Shown here piece after piece: positions 1 to 10,439 of a stretch of DNA of 64,000 bases. The stretch's first letter is position 1. Each line of letters opens with the position of its first letter. The notes beneath the pieces were generated by a model. That model had not been told where the DNA came from, did not search any database, and saw only the letters and a list, made by a program, of their open reading frames with translations. Both the position numbers and the translations under genes were made by a program. The DNA is from Chrysomallon squamiferum (taxonomy: Eukaryota > Mollusca > Gastropoda > Neomphalida > Peltospiridae), in assembly GCA_012295275.1 (NCBI GenBank), contig CM022668.1:10003541-10067540 (forward strand). Direction: 5' to 3'.

Positions 1-5
1 TTCAT

Positions 6-115
6 ATCGCTCATCTGGAGACATTGGAACCAAAGAAACATGAGGTACTAGAACCATGATGAAATTAGAAAAATGTGTTGTCATCATCTTTTGGTGTGTG
101 TGTTATGCTGTCTTT
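6..115. repeat. Left terminal inverted repeat of the viral element
   Basis: This stretch is the reverse complement of about 1745-1890 apart from scattered changes. It includes the short TG run at 92-100 that matches the expanded (AC)n run at 1759-1809 on the other side. Similarity ends near 115, where the unique part of the element begins. Confidence 0.7.
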
Positions 116-321
116 CGAGACCAAATGTAACCCAAAGATGGAAAAGCATTCAGTACAACATCATTTACAAAAGTGTAGGTTTTATATATGTCGAAAGTGA
201 AAGGATTAATACATTCATTGTACAGAATGTCTACATCACATTTTGGAAAATCAGTTTTGGTCAGTTTCGGAATGAGAAAATTTCTGTTTGTTATATTTAA
301 GAGATCATCAATGTCGTACAA

Positions 322-1675
322 TCATACTATCTTGTAAGAGTCGACACAACGACCTTCGTCCATGTGGACGTAGAGATCGTACGGGGTGTTGAAATCTAGT
401 CGTTTATCAAAGTATTCGACGCCGAAGCCATCGAGGAATTCGCAATCCGCTTCTTCCCGTAGATCGATGCCTTGGTCTTTGAAGGAGTCTGCAAAAACCA
501 CCCACATCTTCGGATTTGGGAATTTGGCGTCTGTCAGAAATGCCTCCAGTGTCATGGCATCTTCGCATATGTTGAATCGCCAGATTCTGTTTTCGATGGC
601 CTTGTTGTCTTCCATTGTCAATCCGATGGACGGAGCGTTGTTAGAACAGATCATAACCGGTGTCTTTCGGAGTAACTGAGGAGGTCGACACTTTATTTCC
701 ACTTCGGCATCGTTGCCCCTCAACAGACTGTTGTAGCGCTCCACCGTAGCTTCGGTGATGTTGGCTTCGTCGATAAGAATCAGTCTTTTGTTGATGCATG
801 TCTCGAAAGCAAACCGTTCGTGCTTGCCTGTCCGACAGATCGCAATCGGAGGAAGCAGAGTGAACGGTTCGATGAACCAGTAGGATTTTCCGACCGTCGA
901 AGGACCTTGAACGAAAATTCAGCTTTTGGAGACGTGCAACTTCAAACCAGCCAGACACCTGTCGGGGATGTTTTCGTTTCGCAGATAGTCAATGCCGCCA
1001 AACCAGCCAGACACCTGTCAATGAACGAGCCAAACTCTCGCTCACCCATTGCTGCAAGGAGTTCCTTGACGATGCGTTGGTAATTCGGATTCGTCTTGAT
1101 GTATTTGAATCCACCCAGTTTCCCGGGTCCCGTCTTTTCACATATATCGTCGGAACGTTGTATTGTTGCGCATAATCCAGTCGACCAGTGCCTTTTCGTT
1201 CGTCGCTTCTGACGCCTCCAACAAACATTCAACGATGTCCGTGAACTTGCATTGGTTGTCATTAAACTTGAGTTTCTTTATGTTGCTAAGCATTGATTCG
1301 ACGTCGTATTCACCGCTTTCGAATTCTTGCAGCAAATTAACTTTGCGCACTGTTTCTATTCCACTCTTCTCTTCCGACGAACGACGACGATCACCCACAA
1401 TCTTTCACGATTCAGCAACGACCTCTGGACTGGACGGCGGTTCGTCGTTTTGCACTTCGGGTTCACCTTCAAAGTCGTTGCTTGTCGAGGCTGTTTCGAA
1501 ATCGTTATCTGGATCTTTTTGTTGCACGGTTAGCCAAGAGTCGGCTGCGCTCCATTCCTCAGCTTCATTCAGCGACAGTAGATACGTCTTCGTTAAAGTC
1601 TCCAGCTTGACTGATGAACAGCGACGAAAGTTGCTGCTTTTGTAGCGCTAAGCTCCGCCCACTTTGGCTCATGCA
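322..1675 (-). pseudogene. NS1-like SF3 helicase relic
   Basis: Read leftwards. The best-preserved part (about 322-918) holds a Walker A motif GPSTVGKS, a Walker B-like LILIDEA and a motif-C-like TPVMICSNN, followed by an arginine-finger-like ENRIWRF. This order and spacing fit the helicase domain of parvovirus NS1. The reading frame is broken: a stop lies at 919-921 directly upstream of the Walker A block, and the upstream part continues in other frames (about 942-1398), with a further piece near 1565-1672. An HUH nickase motif could not be recognised upstream. CRESS-DNA Rep helicases are less likely because of the hairpin ends. Not expected to yield a full protein. Confidence 0.6.
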
Positions 1676-1744
1676 ATATCGGAAGTACCATAGAGTTATT
1701 TCCCGAAGTTCAAACATAACATAAGGAACCTGACTACGGCAACG

Positions 1745-1755
1745 CGAATGACAGC

Positions 1756-1814
<59 letters not shown>

Positions 1815-2128
1815 ATGATGACAATACATTTTTCTAATTTCATCATGGTTCTGGAATCTCAGGTTTCTTTGGTTCCTGTGTCTCCAGATGAGCGATCCGA
1901 AGACTTTTAACCGACGGAGTTGAAGATGTTACGTGGAAGACGACGACAACGACGCCAGCGTTTGTCAGCAGAGGTTCAGCGTTAGCCCCCTGCCTCCGCG
2001 GACGTCTTCGTCGTCTTCCACGTAACGTCTTCAACTCCGTCGGGTAAAAGTGTTCGGATCGCTCATCTGGAGACACAGGAACCAAAGAAACCTGAGATTC
2101 CAGAACCATGATGAAATTAGAAACATTT
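1745..2128. repeat. Right terminal repeat with hairpin palindrome
   Basis: The stretch about 1830-1955 is nearly the exact reverse complement of about 2010-2128, with a GC-richer loop of about 55 bases between them. This gives a hairpin with arms of about 120 bases, like a parvovirus terminal palindrome. The inner side carries an (AC)n microsatellite at 1759-1809. The outer arm stops at about 2128, where duplicated block A begins. Confidence 0.72.
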
Positions 2129-2129
2129 T

Positions 2130-4750
2130 CTTTTCTTTACTTCATGCTTTCAGCAACCCTGTCGTTTTCTGTTCAAGCGGAATGATTCCACACATGGATT
2201 TTTCTGCATGGAGAGAGAGACCAGCCACGTGAATCAACAACACGTTACATTAATAAAATAAAATAAAAATCAACATCTTGTTACACGTCTTGTCTCCTTT
2301 CGTCTCTCTCTGCTTCTGTCTCTTTCTTTTTCTCAGTGTCCCTCATTCACTCATGCTTTCTCTTTTTTTCTGTCCATCAGGTGTCTACCATCTTTCATAT
2401 TTGTCATTATTCTCACAGTGGCAACCGTTCCAGTGAGGGGAGGGGTGAAGTAAAGAGAACAATAAATAAAAAGATAATACTTATGATGACAGAGATAATC
2501 ATAACAATAACAACAAGAACAACAGCAACGATAATAATAATAATAATAAAATAATAAAAATAATGCTTATTGATGATGATGATAATAATAATATGATATA
2601 CCTAGATTAATTTACTTAATATAATTATTATATAAAGTTATAATCAGAATTATTATTTATTAAAATAATAAAAAGACTTTTAAGGCAAGCGAGAGATTTA
2701 GTTTTACATTTATTTCCCTTACGCAATTTTTAAAATTATAAAGTCAACTAACGTTTTACTAGCATAAAATGTTCAACTTTTTATAGTTTATACTTCAATA
2801 ATAATAAACATTTAAAATGGTCTACGGAAAATAATTCATCTTTTAATACTAGCAACACATTAATACAGCTTTTATTCTCTTAAAATGTCTTACCGATTCT
2901 ACTTAATTCTTCTTTTTTTATCTGAATGTTTTGCCTTCGTCATAAAATTTAATTCAACAACAAATTTATGACGTCAAGCAGAAAAGTAAGCAGTAACGGA
3001 GAAAAAAAAAAGAAGACTGAATGACGTCATCTATGTCTGGAGACCTGTTATTGTAATGAAAACATTTATCATAACAAATAGAAAAATAATTTAAATCGGA
3101 TTTTGTGTTTATAAGACAGACGAACAAGTAAGAAATGTTAGTTATTTACGTTCATTCATAATTGTTATTTTTTTTTTTTTTTTTTTTTTTAAAGCGAAGC
3201 GTTATGAATTAAGTAACAAAGGCCGAATACTCATTTGAAAATTTTACCAATTTTCCTTAAATTAATCATTAAACTTTTTCCATGCTAGTTTCAATGTATT
3301 ATCTGCAAGACTATGCTTTAGTGTCTGAAACGCACAGAACACACGCACGAAAAATATACGTGAACATGTACGTGTATTTTAATTTATTACTCGTCTTGTT
3401 GAACGCACAGACTATTTAAAACTGAAATGTTATCATCTACAATTATTGTATGCTAATATCTACTACTGTTGCATAACAAAGTCTTTGCTGGATCAAATAC
3501 TATTTAACTATGCAGGTAAAATTATATTTATTTTCAGACGACATCTGTTAAAGAATGACTTCACATGTGTTTTGTGACTTTCCTCAAAGAGTTCAGGTTG
3601 CAGGAGGAAAGACAGGAGCTTTTCTAGACGAAGCATTGAAAATTGTAGATGAATATTTCCCCAACTGGAAAACTGAGGCATACCAGTTTCCACTAAAACA
3701 CTACGAAGCAGACAGAATAACGCCTGACGAATACTACAGAGTTCTCAAAGATGCTACACTGACTAACTTCAGCGATGAACACGCTGAAAGATTTATTCTT
3801 GATCGTTTTGATTATCTGTCAGAAATAGACGGCGAAAAACAACCCATGTTTATATTTGGTAACTGTAAGATAGACAATTATTTTAGAAAATTAAAAAACA
3901 CTTTTAAAGAGAGAAGTGATGACTTACAGAAATGGTTCACTAATATCAGTTACGTTATAATGTACACGTTCCTAGGGACTGTGCTAAGTAATTCCAGCAG
4001 TGTGATTTGGTTACTCTGGAACTTTGTCACAATTTCGAGTAGTCTAATTTTAATTGTGCATGAGATTCTAAGACGTTTTCATATCAGTTTGTACATTGCT
4101 CAGGAAGACTGCGATCACGATATTGTTATTGTACATCGTTACTACGGAGTTATGTTGATACAAGTGAAAGCTTTCAGTTTTAGACACTCAGGATTGACGA
4201 AGACATTGAGACAGGGCTTTAATCAACTGAAAAACCAGGTTGAAGTCTTCAATCAAATCACGAGCGATTTAAACCTAAACACGAACCAAACGAAAATTTT
4301 AGCCTTGCCGAACATTACTGAACATGAAATGATTCAACGCTTTTCACAACAAATGTCTGAAAATTTACACAACATCATTGACAACAACGCCGACGTCGTG
4401 TTCATGCTTGAGGACGATGTCAATGAGAAACTGTTGGACTGGTGGAGAACTGTCAGTGAAATGAAGAAGGGTTTTCAAAGTGACAGTGAATATAAACAAG
4501 TGATAGGAAGACACGTGGGTCTGATGTCTACAGTAGACACTCCATACAGAAACACACGTGTCACACCAGTGATGAGAATGTTACGAGAAATGTTCACCGA
4601 GGAAGAGAGTCGTAACACGGGAGTACTTTTGTACCCACACCAGTTACACGTACCAGTAGAAACTCATAATAATATAGTGCTATTAGTATTATTATTATTG
4701 TTCTTCTTCTTATTACTTCTGTACCTGTTACACGTCATGTACATGTACCA
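2130..4750. repeat. Block A, left copy (pairs with 53700-56375)
   Basis: Long direct similarity to 53700-56375 in the same order. It includes the stretch with a CATGGATTTTTCTGC core (2196), the poly-T run at 3168-3190 and the 3' half of the NERD-like gene. 2130-3536 has no supported gene and holds ATA-rich simple sequence (2460-2660). The right copy lacks the 5' two thirds of the gene. Confidence 0.75.
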
Positions 4751-4754
4751 GTAG
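3555..4754 (+). CDS. NERD-like nuclease-fold protein with hydrophobic segment
   Basis: An uninterrupted 399-codon frame. A splice acceptor (ttttcag, ending 3536) lies just upstream, so a non-coding 5' exon is likely and ATG 3555 is the first Met. Residues about 125-175 are strongly hydrophobic and may be one or two membrane segments. Residues about 180-235 read as a NERD/restriction-fold core: a DHDIVIVH strand, then GVMLIQVKA, with Q-x-K where NERD nucleases usually have E-x-K. A conserved block about 285-375 includes LEDDV and a WW pair. The last roughly 30 residues come from a TTA-type microsatellite and are very hydrophobic; the duplicate copy stops before them. Its neighbour on the other strand is a receptor relic. 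A nuclease-related or DNA/RNA-sensing role is inferred only. Confidence 0.6.
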   Translation: MTSHVFCDFPQRVQVAGGKTGAFLDEALKIVDEYFPNWKTEAYQFPLKHYEADRITPDEYYRVLKDATLTNFSDEHAERFILDRFDYLSEIDGEKQPMFIFGNCKIDNYFRKLKNTFKERSDDLQKWFTNISYVIMYTFLGTVLSNSSSVIWLLWNFVTISSSLILIVHEILRRFHISLYIAQEDCDHDIVIVHRYYGVMLIQVKAFSFRHSGLTKTLRQGFNQLKNQVEVFNQITSDLNLNTNQTKILALPNITEHEMIQRFSQQMSENLHNIIDNNADVVFMLEDDVNEKLLDWWRTVSEMKKGFQSDSEYKQVIGRHVGLMSTVDTPYRNTRVTPVMRMLREMFTEEESRNTGVLLYPHQLHVPVETHNNIVLLVLLLLFFFLLLLYLLHVMYMYQ

Positions 4755-4879
4755 AAACTCGTACTAACATACTGTATTATTATTATTATTTCTTCTGTAC
4801 CCACACCAGCTACAAGTCATGTACATGTACCAGTAGAAACTGATACTAAGATGCTGTATTATTATTATTATTATTGCTA

Positions 4880-4920
<41 letters not shown>
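4640..4920. repeat. Degenerate ~90-bp tandem repeat with (ATT)n
   Basis: Three copies of a unit containing TGTACCAGTAGAAACT followed by ATT triplets (about 4655, 4745 and 4828), ending in an (ATT)n run to 4920. The first unit is translated as the C-terminus of the NERD-like gene. Block A' has the same unit at about 56265 and 56366. Confidence 0.75.
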
Positions 4921-5202
4921 GTTGTTGTTGTTGTTACTATTATTGATTTCATAATTGAAGTATATTTTACTAAAAAATTACAAGAGATTAGGAAGAATTT
5001 GTTTTCGGTGTGTTATTTTTGCAATGTAATAAAGAACTTTATGGTTTACTGTTACCTAAAAGGAAATAATTTTGAAACGATCACTTTGATATAAGTATTT
5101 AATTATTAAGCGACGTTTATATACTTTCTCTCTTCGTATCAATGTTTAGTATATGCTGTGTTATAAATGACCAATGTGTAGATACAGAGATGAGATACTC
5201 AC

Positions 5203-5314
5203 AGAATAAAGACAATTACACCAATAACAAGTAAAACACAAAGAACTCCAGTGACAACAGACAGCGCAGTGTTAGAAGATTGAAGTACTTCCTAATCTGG
5301 ATTGTTGGATATTT
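5203..5314 (-). pseudogene. Transmembrane exon with nonsense codon
   Basis: Bounded by an acceptor (ctgaaat on the plus strand) and a GTGAGT donor. It matches 57402-57513 and encodes the same membrane helix, but the eighth codon is TAG where the homologue has TAC, ahead of the helix. Anything translated from upstream exons would be a secreted or degraded product. Confidence 0.7.
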
Positions 5315-5319
5315 CTGAA

Positions 5320-5793
5320 ATATAAATCAGTATAAAAACACACAAAGACACTTTCTTTCTGTAAAAAGTATTATCTGGAATTCGTATCCGCGTGTTTACC
5401 ACGATCTACTGTAAAATATATAATAAAGGTATCATAACTAAACTGTGCTGCTATTTCTAGCATACTTGTTACTACCACTACTACTACTACTCCCAGTACT
5501 AACACTATCATTACTTCGACACTACTTCTATTAGTGCTGCTACTACTTCTGCTATTTATATTACAGCTGCTGATACCTCTACTACTTATGACACCACCAT
5601 ACCAGCTACTACTGCTATCACCCCCATAGCTAGTAGAACCACTACCATTACTACTACTACTACTACTACTTCCGTTACTACTACTAGTTCTACCTTCACT
5701 GATATTATTGTTATCGCCACTATTATTACTGCTACTACAACTATTAGTGTCACTACCATTACTACTACTACCGTAATACTACTACTACTATCG

Positions 5794-5831
<38 letters not shown>

Positions 5832-6196
5832 ATAATAATAATAATAATAAAACCATCTTGATCATGTAAGACTGATAATTTCAGATAACACTATTGGTCT
5901 GTTTTTTGCAGCATTCAGAAACAGAAACACACAGAAACACAAAGCGACATAAATATAAGTATTAACGTAATAATTACATATTCCATTTTAATATCGTTAG
6001 AAATCTCGAATGAAATTAGTACTGTTGACTCTTTAGTGTCGACATCATCGTTGTCGCAGTTACAAACTGTTTACTTAACAAACATTTACTTTCTGTACAT
6101 GTGCATCCTTTCCATCAATCCAGAACAAGACAACTTGCAGTCAAGTCCGTATTTACCTTGACATCCTGTGTGTATATAAAATGATATGCGTTATGC

Positions 6197-6227
<31 letters not shown>

Positions 6228-6796
6228 AAAAATGCTCCATTATTAAGTCGTATCTAATAAATTGTCTCTCAAACACACAAACACATATTGAATCATTTTA
6301 AGGACAACTTTTGTATATGAAAGTGTCTCGAGAGGAAGTCTATGTATAATAGATATATTTCTTTAGACCACAGTCTATTTAAAACAATTCAGTATATACA
6401 ATACATATCTCAACACTAAATTTTTCCTTGACATTGTTACACGTTATTCACAGTGTATATAGATATTTAACAAACTGTAAGACATATTTTTGTATATATG
6501 TCACTAGCTGAATGTTCTACAACAGCAATTATCTCTGTTGAATATTTGTCAGTGTAGAGATTAACGTCTCTAAAACATAACACTATGAAACAACATCTTC
6601 GTATAGTATGGTTTGTCTAGATCAGTGGAAAAACGTAACTTTAGATAATCTCATTATCGCTAATAATGACCTCTGTATTATTTGAACTTATGAATTGACT
6701 GAATCATCTGTGTGACAATTAGGTGTATGTTTGTTAAGTATGTTTTTGTCTTGAAGAAATTATTCTGAAGAAATAAAAAAGTAATTTGTATCACAC
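5320..6796. other. Intronic non-coding stretch with scrambled ACT triplets
   Basis: Lies between the membrane and EGF exons of the left relic. About 5455-5860 is an imperfect (ACT)n array mixed with other triplets, followed by (AAT)n. 6198-6221 is an (AT)n run. The right copy has several EGF exons in the equivalent interval; none can be recognised here. Confidence 0.6.
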
Positions 6797-6940
6797 CAGT
6801 ACAGTCTGTTCCAGTCCACGGTTCCTCATATCCGCCTCCACATGAACCAGTCACGTGATCACAGCTTGCTGTTTTATTCAGACAATGACGTCCCGCACAA
6901 GAAATTTTACAACCGTTTCCATAGGAACCGGCAGGACATG
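6797..6940 (-). CDS. EGF-like exon of left receptor relic
   Basis: A 144-base exon, phase 1-1, with good splice sites on both sides. It encodes a Cys-rich EGF-like module (SYGNGC, HC, CDHVTG, GTDC). The Cys usually found in the G-C-x-x-GW segment is replaced, giving GGYEEPW. The frame is open, but the gene around it is broken. Confidence 0.6.
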
Positions 6941-7122
6941 CTGGAAATAAATTACACTAAAGTTATAGGTGTTATATAAAAAATAAGGAGATAATAATAA
7001 CATCATAAGAATATAATTATTGTTATTATTATTATTGAATTTGATAAGTAAAACATCACAACAGCTAAAAGATTTATTACATTTATTATTCAGTTTAATT
7101 ATTAGTTTATTATCTCACTCAC

Positions 7123-7349
7123 CAAATACTTCAACTTCACAGAAATCCATCGCTGTTCCATATCTAGTATCATAAACATCATTATTTGTTCCCTGATACA
7201 GTGTGATGTACTGAGCCGTGTTGTTACATGTTACACGTGTTACATTCGGGCTGTTTATTGTTGTTACACCACACAGGTGACTGGTGTTAGTCTGGTTCAT
7301 CTTCAAAGAACTGTAGATGTGAACATCATTTCTACGAGGTGTGTTGTGT
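7123..7349 (-). pseudogene. Fucolectin (F5/8C-type) C-terminal half exon
   Basis: Matches 63713-63934 and 59390-59620. The core from HIYSSLKMNQTN through QYITLYQGTNN to MDFCEVEVFG is retained, and the GTGAGT donor is intact. The length of 227 bases is not a multiple of 3 because of 5 extra bases near the acceptor, so it is out of frame in the usual phase. Confidence 0.65.
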
Positions 7350-7372
7350 CTATAAGTAAATAAAAATACAGA

Positions 7373-7463
<91 letters not shown>

Positions 7464-8203
7464 TTATGTATGGGTATATGAGTGAGAGTATGTGTCTTTG
7501 TTAATAGGTGTACATCGTAGTTGTCACTGTTGTTATAGTTGTTGTTGTCATTATTATCATTATTATCATCAACATCATCATCATCATCATCATATCCTAC
7601 CTGTAATTATTCACACAAGGAAATTCAGACATATTCCATGAATAAATAAATACATCCGTAAAAACGCCATATTTTATGAACTTTCTTTCTTTTTCATTTC
7701 TGTCAAGCAGGAATTACAGTTACAGGTAGATGCACAGGTACACAACGATACAGAAAATAATAACTAGGTCACACAGAGATAACTTGTAAAACTGGTTTAA
7801 GAAATTTAAATCTGGAAACGTTCGGTTTAGTTAAATGATTAATATGATGATAGTAATTTATGTTTAGACTGTCTGTTTCAAAAAAAAATAAAAAATAAAA
7901 AAAAATAAAAAAATAAATAAAAAATAAAAAATACAAGAAAGACCATGGACTGAAGCATCCATTTGCACTTTACGTTTTCATCAGAAACACTCGTTTACAG
8001 TTCAGTAGCTTCATGCATGTATAATTTCAAAAGAGATAGATATTCCTATCTGAGCAAGTTAAGAATAACACCAGCAATGATGGTACAATTTAGATATATA
8101 CATAATAATCATTTATCATTTAGACAGACTAAAGTAGAAAACCGGGTTGTGTAACAGTGCATCTCTCTGTCATCTCTGTTTCCTGCTTGACTGAGACTGA
8201 ACG
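7350..8203. other. Non-coding, simple repeats
   Basis: Holds the CT run, a (TCA)n patch near 7575-7595 and an A-rich (AAAAT)n patch at 7880-7935. No exon was recognised on either strand apart from the signal-peptide exon that begins just to the right. Confidence 0.5.
7377..7459. repeat. (CT)n microsatellite
   Basis: A pure CT run just 5' of the fucolectin exon on its own (minus) strand. The same run sits at the same place at 59647-59735 and from 63961 to the window end, so it predates the receptor duplications. Confidence 0.95.
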
Positions 8204-8276
8204 ATGGCGGCGTGGTCACGGAATGACTTGTGTTTTTTTACAGTGTTTCTGTGTTTTATTATTAATGTGGTTTCAG
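8204..8276 (+). CDS. Orphan signal-peptide exon (first coding exon)
   Basis: ATG at 8204 begins a 24-residue frame starting MAAWSRND, followed by a hydrophobic core (CFFTVFLCFIINVV) and ending in TCA-G before a GTAAGA donor. That is a classic secretory signal exon ending in phase 1, the phase used by every extracellular exon of the receptors here. No following exon was found before block C. Candidates are receptor exons from 29875 onward, which would mean an intron of over 20 kb spanning a minus-strand gene, or exons lost from this copy. A chance match is possible. Confidence 0.5.
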
Positions 8277-8279
8277 GTA

Positions 8280-9100
8280 AGATATAACTGTAATACTACT
8301 GTTTCTACGATTTTTAACACTATCACTTCTAGTCGTGCTACTACTTCCTCTACAACTACTATTACTACTGTACTGTTACTACTACTGCTACGATTAATAT
8401 TACTAATACTAAGGTTATTACTACTACTGCTATTTTAATATTACTAATACTAAGGTTGTTGCTACTTACTACTACTGCTATTATTACTGCTGATATCCTA
8501 CTTTTAAGTCTAATACTTCTATAACCCTGTTATTATTACTACAGCTATTACTACAAGTACTACTAATTCTACTACCAGTACTACAATTACTACAACTTTA
8601 CTATTATTACCAGAGGCTAATTATTTAATAATTAAAAAAAAAAAAAAAAAAAAAAAATAATAATAATAATAATAATAATAATGAAAAAAAAAAATAAAAA
8701 GAAGAAGGACCAGACAATGGATACCTAGTCCTCTTTCCTGATTCCCAAGGGCTCTCTAACTATTCGAGCTTCATAGCCCCCAAAATGTAGATCCTCCACA
8801 AACTGTTAATACTACAATTACTATAGTTCTACTACGTCTAGTACTTATAATGGTACTGCTACTACTACACTCAGTACTAATTATTACTTCTATAACTACT
8901 TCTATAACTATTATTATTACTATCACTGTTGCCACTACAACTACTATTACTGCCACTAGTAGGACTTTTACTATTCCTTCTACAAGTACTAATAAAGCTT
9001 TCGTCAATGCTAATTATTATTATTACTTCTATTACTGGTACATTTGCTACTAGTCTTCTACTACTAATGCTCTTATTACAGAAACTACTATTTATCTCTC
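8280..9100. repeat. Scrambled TAC/TTA triplet arrays
   Basis: 8280-8630 and 8800-9090 are imperfect arrays of ACT, ATT and related triplets, with a poly-A/(AAT)n junction at 8634-8682 between them. Several frames stay open across them only because the period is 3. No exon is supported. Confidence 0.7.
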
Positions 9101-9850
9101 TCTCTCTGTGTGTGTATATATATCCAAAATCAGTGTATATGATTCTTTATGTCTGTCTGTCTCTCGATCCAGTATATATGTACATATTTAAATCATGTAC
9201 TTAAATTGAATATACAAAAAAGAAAAGAGGCACATTCGTATGTATTTTTTTGTTTTTACAGTGTCTTCTTTGATGTACTGCAAAGTATGCAGGGTAAAAA
9301 ATTCGAGATTTTGGGGTCAACTATTGATGATTATTAGATTGAAAAATTATATGAATACAAATTACTTACAAACATGGAGAAAAATATCTGATACTCACCT
9401 ACAGTGATAAACGTGTACTAACGTGTATTAACAAACACTCACATAAGCACGTACACACATAGGCACTCATAACCTTAGACACAAACAAAACGAAACATTG
9501 AATAACATATGAACATAAAAATCATACAGAAATAAATAAAAATAAACATAAACGCGACAGAAACAGAAATACACGAATACATACAGAAAAACAGACAAGT
9601 ACAACTATTCAGAGAACCATAACACACATTCACATACCTACATATAGAAAACACGGAGACACACAGTTATATGTAGAGAATAACGGACACATATATACGT
9701 ACATACACAGAAAAACACGGAATCACATTTACAGATACATATATAGAAACACACATCAAATACACAAAAGTATGAAAGACAAACACACCCGAAAATAAAG
9801 AAACACAGAAAAGCATACACATACGTATATAGAGAAACACTGAAACAAGA
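9100..9850. other. Non-coding, grading into a CA-rich minisatellite
   Basis: No exon was recognised. From about 9410 the sequence is rich in ACACA and AAACA words that look like diverged members of the 27-bp minisatellite that follows. Confidence 0.5.
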
Positions 9851-10380
9851 AACAAACACACATGTATAAACAAGAAACACAAACATATATGGAGAAACAA
9901 GAAACACATACATACATGGATAAACACGAAATACACACATACATCTATAAACAAGAAACACACACATACAGGGATAAACAAGAAACACATACATACATTC
10001 ATAAACAAGAAACACATACATACATGGATAAACAAGAAACACATACATACATAGATAAACAAGAAACACAAACATACATTCATAAACAAGAAACACATAC
10101 ATACATGGAGAAACAAGAAACACAAACATACATGGATAAACACGAAATACACACATACATCTATAAACAAGAAACACAAACATACATTCATAAACAAGAT
10201 ACACAAATATACATGGAGAAACAAGAAACACATACATACATGGATAAACAAGAAACACATACATACATGGATAAACAAGAAACAGATACATACAGGGATA
10301 AACAAAAAACACATACATACATGGAGAAACATGAAACACATACATACATGGATAAACAAAAAACACATACATACGTACAC
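9850..10380. repeat. 27-bp minisatellite, about 20 copies
   Basis: Tandem units built around AAACAAGAAACACATACATA with a 27-base period. Because 27 is a multiple of 3, several frames on both strands stay open for hundreds of bases, for example nine-residue repeats such as YMDKQETHT on the plus strand. There is no splice, signal or domain evidence for a protein. Confidence 0.85.
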
Positions 10381-10439
10381 ATTTACAAAAATTCAAGGAC
10401 ATACACTTTTACAATACACACAGAAGCAGTCAGGCAAAC

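Larger units (their letters stand above)
6..2128 (-). mobile_element. Parvovirus-like endogenous viral element, decayed
   Basis: About 2.1 kb bounded by inverted repeats. Roughly positions 6-115 are the reverse complement of roughly 1745-1890, and the right end carries a large hairpin palindrome (about 1830-2128). Between them the minus strand encodes pieces of a superfamily 3 helicase. Hairpin termini plus an NS1-type helicase are the hallmark of parvoviruses, and parvovirus-derived insertions are known in mollusc genomes. No capsid reading frame is visible, so this is an NS-only remnant. The window starts inside the left terminus, so the true left end and any target-site duplication cannot be seen. 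A different SF3-helicase element with terminal repeats is the main alternative. Confidence 0.62.
5203..7349 (-). pseudogene. EGF/fucolectin receptor relic, left copy
   Basis: Three exons are recognisable on the minus strand. A fucolectin C-terminal half is at 7123-7349, an EGF-like exon at 6797-6940 and a transmembrane exon at 5203-5314. The family is a surface receptor with a galactose-binding module, EGF repeats, one membrane span and a tyrosine-motif tail. The copy is broken. The fucolectin exon is 5 bases longer near its acceptor than its sister at 63713-63934, shifting the frame. The membrane exon has TAG where the right copy has TAC (Tyr). The tail exon present in the right copy is absent here. 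Introns hold triplet repeats. Confidence 0.7.

Noticed and set aside
1741-1846. Signal-peptide-like start (MMKLEKCIVIIFLCVCV) on the minus strand
   Set aside because: The hydrophobic run is the (AC)n microsatellite inside the viral terminal repeat, not a signal sequence.
9850-10380. CRISPR-like regular repeat
   Set aside because: The 27-bp units are contiguous and diverged with no unique spacers, and the window is eukaryotic. It is a minisatellite.
9638-10402. 254-codon Cys/Tyr/Val-rich open frame on the minus strand
   Set aside because: Explained entirely by the 27-bp minisatellite; no start context, signal or splice evidence.
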